Assembly: GCA_029565685.1 (NCBI GenBank)
Contig: JAKQNR010000021.1
Span: 186,001 to 250,000 of the forward strand
Reading direction: 5' to 3'
Length of the DNA: 64,000 nucleotides
Origin: a bacterium
GTDB taxonomy: Bacteria; Zhuqueibacterota; Zhuqueibacteria; Residuimicrobiales; Residuimicrobiaceae
Shown: piece after piece, positions 60,978-64,000 of the stretch
How the letters are laid out: the number at the start of each line of letters is the position of its first letter
How positions within the stretch are numbered: the stretch's first letter is position 1
Made by a program: the position numbers and the translations under genes
Notes under the pieces: model-generated
The model's database searches: none
Told to the model about the DNA's origin: nothing
The model's input: only the letters and a program-made list of their open reading frames with translations

Positions 60978-61997
60978 ATGCCGCTGCGCAGCCTGCTCAT
61001 TCTGCTGCTGGCCGCCTGTTCCAGCCTGGCGTGCCGGAGCGGCCGACTGACCTTTTATTTCCTCGATATGGTCGGCGGTGGATCGACGCTGATCGTCACG
61101 CCTATCGGCGAATCCTTGCTGATCGACACCGGTTCGCTGGAGCCACAAGGCCGCGACGACGGCCGCATTCTGCAGGCTTGCCGCGATGCCGGACTGCAGC
61201 GCATCGATCATCTGATCACCACCCATTTTCATTCCGATCATTTTGGCGCGCTGTGGCCGGTGGTGCAACAGATTGCGGTGAAAAATTTTTACGACAAGGG
61301 CAGCCCCGGGCCGGAGCAGGAGCAACGAAGCGAGCGGTTCCGCACTCTCTATCCGCTGTATCAGCAGGCCACCGGAGGCCGGGCCCACACGTTGCGGCTC
61401 GGCGATGTGATCCCTTTGCAGGATCAGCGGATCGAGCTGCGAGTGGTGGCAGCGGAAAAAAAGGTGCTGGGCTTTTGCGGGGATATCGATGCGGCAGCGC
61501 CTGGATTTGAACCTGCGCCGCCGGATCATTCGGACAACGGTCGCAGCATCGCCCTGCTGCTCGCCTGGGGTGATTTTCGCTGCTTTCTCGGCGGGGACAT
61601 CACCCGTAACGTAGAGTACCATCTGGTGTCCCCGGTCAACCAGCTGGGTCAGGTGGACTTGTATCAGGTCACTCACCACGGCCTGGATCTGAGCAATCAT
61701 CCTGAACTGATCCGCGCCATTCAACCGGTGGTTGCGGTTGTCATGAACGGTCCGCAAAAAGGCCCGGGACCGCAAACCTTCGCCGCTTTGCAGTCGCAGG
61801 CCTCGTTGCAGGGCCTGTATCAGCTTCACTATAACACTCAGCACGGCGATAAAGGCAATGCGCCCATGGCGGCGATCGCCAACCCTACCGGCGATGGGCC
61901 GGGTAATTATGTCCGGGTCACGGTGGATGAGAAAGCCAAAGAAATGTCAGTGCAAATCGGCGCCCATGGAAAAGTCGTGCGTCATCCGTTTAACTGA
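60978..61997 (+). CDS. MBL-fold (ComEC/Rec2-like) hydrolase, probable lipoprotein
   Basis: A 339-aa metallo-beta-lactamase fold enzyme. Its short N-terminal signal ends in LLAAC (lipobox, Cys14). The metal motif is THFHSDHFGA (about residues 81-90). LGGDIT and TQVTHHGLDLSNH-type later ligand segments (VTHHGLD) match ComEC-type soluble hydrolase domains. The start is ATG 60978 with AGGA 6 nt upstream; TTG 60963 is in frame but less likely. ComEC-like domains cut nucleic acids; whether this one does is not shown. Confidence 0.85.
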   Translation: MPLRSLLILLLAACSSLACRSGRLTFYFLDMVGGGSTLIVTPIGESLLIDTGSLEPQGRDDGRILQACRDAGLQRIDHLITTHFHSDHFGALWPVVQQIAVKNFYDKGSPGPEQEQRSERFRTLYPLYQQATGGRAHTLRLGDVIPLQDQRIELRVVAAEKKVLGFCGDIDAAAPGFEPAPPDHSDNGRSIALLLAWGDFRCFLGGDITRNVEYHLVSPVNQLGQVDLYQVTHHGLDLSNHPELIRAIQPVVAVVMNGPQKGPGPQTFAALQSQASLQGLYQLHYNTQHGDKGNAPMAAIANPTGDGPGNYVRVTVDEKAKEMSVQIGAHGKVVRHPFN

Positions 61998-62040
61998 GCC
62001 CTCACGGTTGTTGAATCAGCGTGGTTATCCGTAACGTCCT

Positions 62041-63282
62041 ATGAACATTTATTTCATCATTATCCTTGCCGCCCTATTGGCCGAGTTCCTGGTGAACTGG
62101 ACCGCCGACCGGCTGAACCTCAAAACGCTCGGCGCACCTTTGCCCGAAGAGTTCGCCGGCGTCTTTGACGACGCGGCCTATGCCAAAATGCAAGCCTATC
62201 TGCGGGTGAACACGCTGTTCGGCCGGGTCAAATCTTCTTTCGATCTGTTGGTGCTTTTGTCCTTCTGGGTGCTGGGCGGATTCAATGCGCTCGATCAGTG
62301 GATCCGCGGCTGGGGATGGCCGCCGGTGGCGAACGGTCTGGCGTTCATCGGTCTTCTCTCCCTGGCCGCCGGCCTGCTCTCCCTGCCGTTTTCCGTGATC
62401 GATACGTTTGTGATCGAAGCGCGCTTCGGTTTTAACCGCACCACGGTCAGAACGTTCATCCTGGATCTGTTAAAAAGCGCGTTGCTTGGCGTGGGATTGG
62501 GCGCCCCGTTGCTGGCCGGATTGCTGGCCTTTTTTCAGTATGCCGGCGGCTTGGCCTGGCTGTACGCCTGGCTGGTCAGCGCGGCCTATCTTCTGTTGAT
62601 GCATTTCGTCGCTCCGATCTGGATCATGCCGCTGTTCAACAAGTTCACCCCGCTGCCTGAAGGGGCTTTGAAGGACTCTATTTTCCATTATGCCTCCAAG
62701 GTGGGATTCGCTTTGCAGAATATTCTCGTCATGGACGGATCGAAGCGCTCGAGCAAGTCCAACGCGTTTTTCACCGGATTCGGCAGGAACAAACGGATCG
62801 CGCTTTATGACACCCTGATCGAAAAGCACACGGTGCCCGAGTTGACCGCCGTGCTGGCGCACGAGATCGGTCACTACCAGAAGAAACATGTCCTCATCGG
62901 CACGGTGATGAGCATTGCGCATTTAGGGGTGATGTTTTTTCTGCTGTCGCTTTTCATCAGAGAGCCCGCCCTGCACGAGGCCTTTTACATGCAGGCGGTC
63001 TCTGTGTATGCCGGCATGTTTTTTTTCACCCTGTTGTATTCGCCGGTCGAAATGACCCTGTCGCCGCTGCTGAACCTGCTCTCGCGGCGGCACGAGGTTC
63101 AGGCCGATGATTTTGCCGTCGCCACCTCCGGCCTGGGCCGGGATCTGATCACGGCGTTGAAAAAATTATCGCGGGATGATCTGACCCATCTCACCCCGCA
63201 TCCGTTTTATGTCTTTCTGCACTATTCTCATCCGCCGGTTTTGGCCAGGATCAGAAGAATTAACGCCATTCTGCCATCGTAG
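62041..63282 (+). CDS. M48-family zinc metallopeptidase (Ste24/CAAX prenyl protease-like)
   Basis: A 413-aa membrane protease with about seven hydrophobic segments. The zinc motif HEIGH is at His274-Glu275-His278, and the third ligand Glu lies near VQADDFAV (about 353). In the middle, SKRSSKSNAFFTG and RIALYDTLIEKH match the Ste24 signature. In bacteria such enzymes degrade misfolded or aberrant membrane proteins. No good ribosome-binding site precedes ATG 62041. It lies 43 nt after the MBL gene and may share its transcript. Confidence 0.9.
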   Translation: MNIYFIIILAALLAEFLVNWTADRLNLKTLGAPLPEEFAGVFDDAAYAKMQAYLRVNTLFGRVKSSFDLLVLLSFWVLGGFNALDQWIRGWGWPPVANGLAFIGLLSLAAGLLSLPFSVIDTFVIEARFGFNRTTVRTFILDLLKSALLGVGLGAPLLAGLLAFFQYAGGLAWLYAWLVSAAYLLLMHFVAPIWIMPLFNKFTPLPEGALKDSIFHYASKVGFALQNILVMDGSKRSSKSNAFFTGFGRNKRIALYDTLIEKHTVPELTAVLAHEIGHYQKKHVLIGTVMSIAHLGVMFFLLSLFIREPALHEAFYMQAVSVYAGMFFFTLLYSPVEMTLSPLLNLLSRRHEVQADDFAVATSGLGRDLITALKKLSRDDLTHLTPHPFYVFLHYSHPPVLARIRRINAILPS

Positions 63283-63311
63283 CGCAACGCGACCGTTGCA
63301 AGGAAGCACAC

Positions 63312-63497
63312 ATGTCCTATCCCATGCCGGAAGGGGAACAAGTTCGCCGGGCGATCAAATGGATCTCTGAGCAGCTGCAAGGGAATCCCCAGCAGAAGCT
63401 GTGGCCGTTGATCAACGAGGCCACCACCCGTTTCGATCTCAATCCGCGCGATGCCGAGTTTCTCATCCATTTTTATCAAAAGGCGCCGGCGAAATAA
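63312..63497 (+). CDS. Small conserved-looking protein of unknown function
   Basis: A 61-aa helical protein (EQVRRAIKWISEQL, then KLWPLINEATTRFDL and PRDAEFLIHFY). AAGGA lies 7 nt upstream of ATG 63312. Charge pattern and clean start suggest a real gene, probably cytoplasmic. No family was recognised. It is the last plus-strand gene, 25 nt before the 3' end of serC on the other strand. Confidence 0.6.
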   Translation: MSYPMPEGEQVRRAIKWISEQLQGNPQQKLWPLINEATTRFDLNPRDAEFLIHFYQKAPAK

Positions 63498-63519
63498 AAA
63501 ACGGGCCGTAAGGCCCGTT
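63492..63519 (-). terminator. Intrinsic terminator of serC (minus strand)
   Basis: AACGGGCC (63500-63507) pairs with GGCCCGTT (63512-63519) around GTAA. On the minus strand the stem is followed by TTTTTTATTT, so it terminates serC. It lies within the convergent junction and may partly stop plus-strand transcription too. Confidence 0.8.
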
Positions 63520-63522
63520 CGA

Positions 63523-64000
63523 TTAATGGCTCTTTTGAAATGCTTTCATAAAGTCGGTCAAAACCTGGATCGCCTCCAACGAGACCGCGTTGTACATCGA
63601 CACCCGTATGCCTCCCACCGAACGATGGCCTTTCAATCCGACCAGGCCCTCTTTTTTCGCTGCGCTGAGAAATTTCGTTTCCAGCTCCTCGGACGACAGG
63701 CGCAGGGGCGCGTTCATCCAGGAGCGGCAATCGGAACGAACCGTGCCGCGATAAAAGCCGCCGCTCTCGTCTATGGTCTTGTAAAGCAGCTCCGCTTTCT
63801 GCTGGTTGGTCTTTTCGACCGCGGCCAGACCGCCCACGTTCTCCATCCATTCCAGCATGAGTTTGATCATATAGATGGCAAAGACCGGCGGCGTGTTGTA
63901 CAGCGAGTTGTTTTTGCGATGGGTTTCATACGCCAGCAGGGTCGGCAGATTTTTGTTCGCCGTGTCGGCAAAATCGTCGCGGAGAAAGATGACGGTGACG
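63523..64000 (-). CDS. serC: Phosphoserine aminotransferase (partial, C-terminal part)
   Basis: The visible 158 codons cover the C-terminal part; the gene continues beyond the right edge. Reading from the edge, VTVIFLRDDFADTANKNLP is followed by THRKNNSLYNTPPVFAIYM, the PLP-phosphate and substrate region of SerC. GGLAAVEKTNQQKAELLY and RSDCRSWMNAPLRL follow, then the C-terminal small domain (KGHRSVGGIRVSMYNA). It makes O-phosphoserine from 3-phosphohydroxypyruvate in serine biosynthesis. The start and Lys-PLP residue are outside the window. Confidence 0.93.
   Translation of the reverse strand, partial: VTVIFLRDDFADTANKNLPTLLAYETHRKNNSLYNTPPVFAIYMIKLMLEWMENVGGLAAVEKTNQQKAELLYKTIDESGGFYRGTVRSDCRSWMNAPLRLSSEELETKFLSAAKKEGLVGLKGHRSVGGIRVSMYNAVSLEAIQVLTDFMKAFQKSH

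Noticed and set aside
1-64000. CRISPR arrays, insertion sequences with intact transposases, rRNA genes and further tRNAs
   Set aside because: Looked for on reading both strands and not seen.

Overview
The window reads as a chromosomal segment of a Gram-negative bacterium, most likely from the Fibrobacterota-Chlorobiota-Bacteroidota (FCB) superphylum. Candidate phyla such as KSB1, Calditrichota or Marinimicrobia would fit; this assignment is inference. The evidence is a TonB-dependent receptor with a carboxypeptidase-regulatory-like N-terminal domain, a PorV/UPF0164-type outer-membrane protein, a GWxTD-domain protein, FPNP-type C-terminal sorting domains of the type IX secretion kind, and FCB-like housekeeping enzymes. 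Genes are dense, start codons include TTG and GTG, Shine-Dalgarno sequences are good, and several -35/-10 pairs with 17-nt spacers are visible. The GC-rich codon bias produces many long antisense open frames, which were not called.

Layout. 1-4.2 kb: three glycosyltransferases (GT39, GT4, GT4). 4.2-8.5 kb: tRNA-Leu(UAG), then tig-clpP-clpX (protein quality control) and engB. 8.6-20.2 kb: a surface block with a TonB receptor, a 1051-aa sorting-domain protein, a PorV-like barrel, a GWxTD protein and a subtilase with a sorting domain. A terminator inside this block is followed directly by what looks like a truncated group II (class C-like) intron. 20.2-30.2 kb: DUF2851, rsmI, a CDP-alcohol phosphatidyltransferase, panD, a MATE exporter, tmk, an S41 protease and ppdK.

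30.2-46.7 kb: an accessory and metabolic region. On the minus strand are uxaE and a GxGYxYP-domain protein, divergent from an XRE-cupin regulator and an acyl-CoA ligase. Then come a PHP phosphoesterase, a rhodanese-MauE pair (minus), an AspT/YidE-type transporter, ferritin, a DprA-like protein, a class V aminotransferase, a GH9 lipoprotein and a sodium/solute symporter. 46.9-64 kb: an M16 peptidase pair (one apparently inactive), a B12-binding radical SAM protein coupled to an MtnX-like phosphatase, a CNNM/CBS protein, yhbY with a lipase-like hydrolase, PPK2, a cation diffusion facilitator, and a decayed OmpR-type response regulator. The end holds a run of envelope hydrolases (M28, M24, MBL lipoprotein, M48) and a partial serC on the minus strand.

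How the genes fit together. The cell appears to be a heterotroph that displays or secretes proteins through a type IX-like route, takes up ligands through TonB barrels, and uses plant-type carbohydrate (GH9, tagaturonate epimerase). It carries an unusually large set of exported peptidases. The most unusual items are the intron fragment downstream of a terminator, the response-regulator pseudogene, a ClpP whose catalytic Asp position is Asn, and the surface block as a candidate functional unit.
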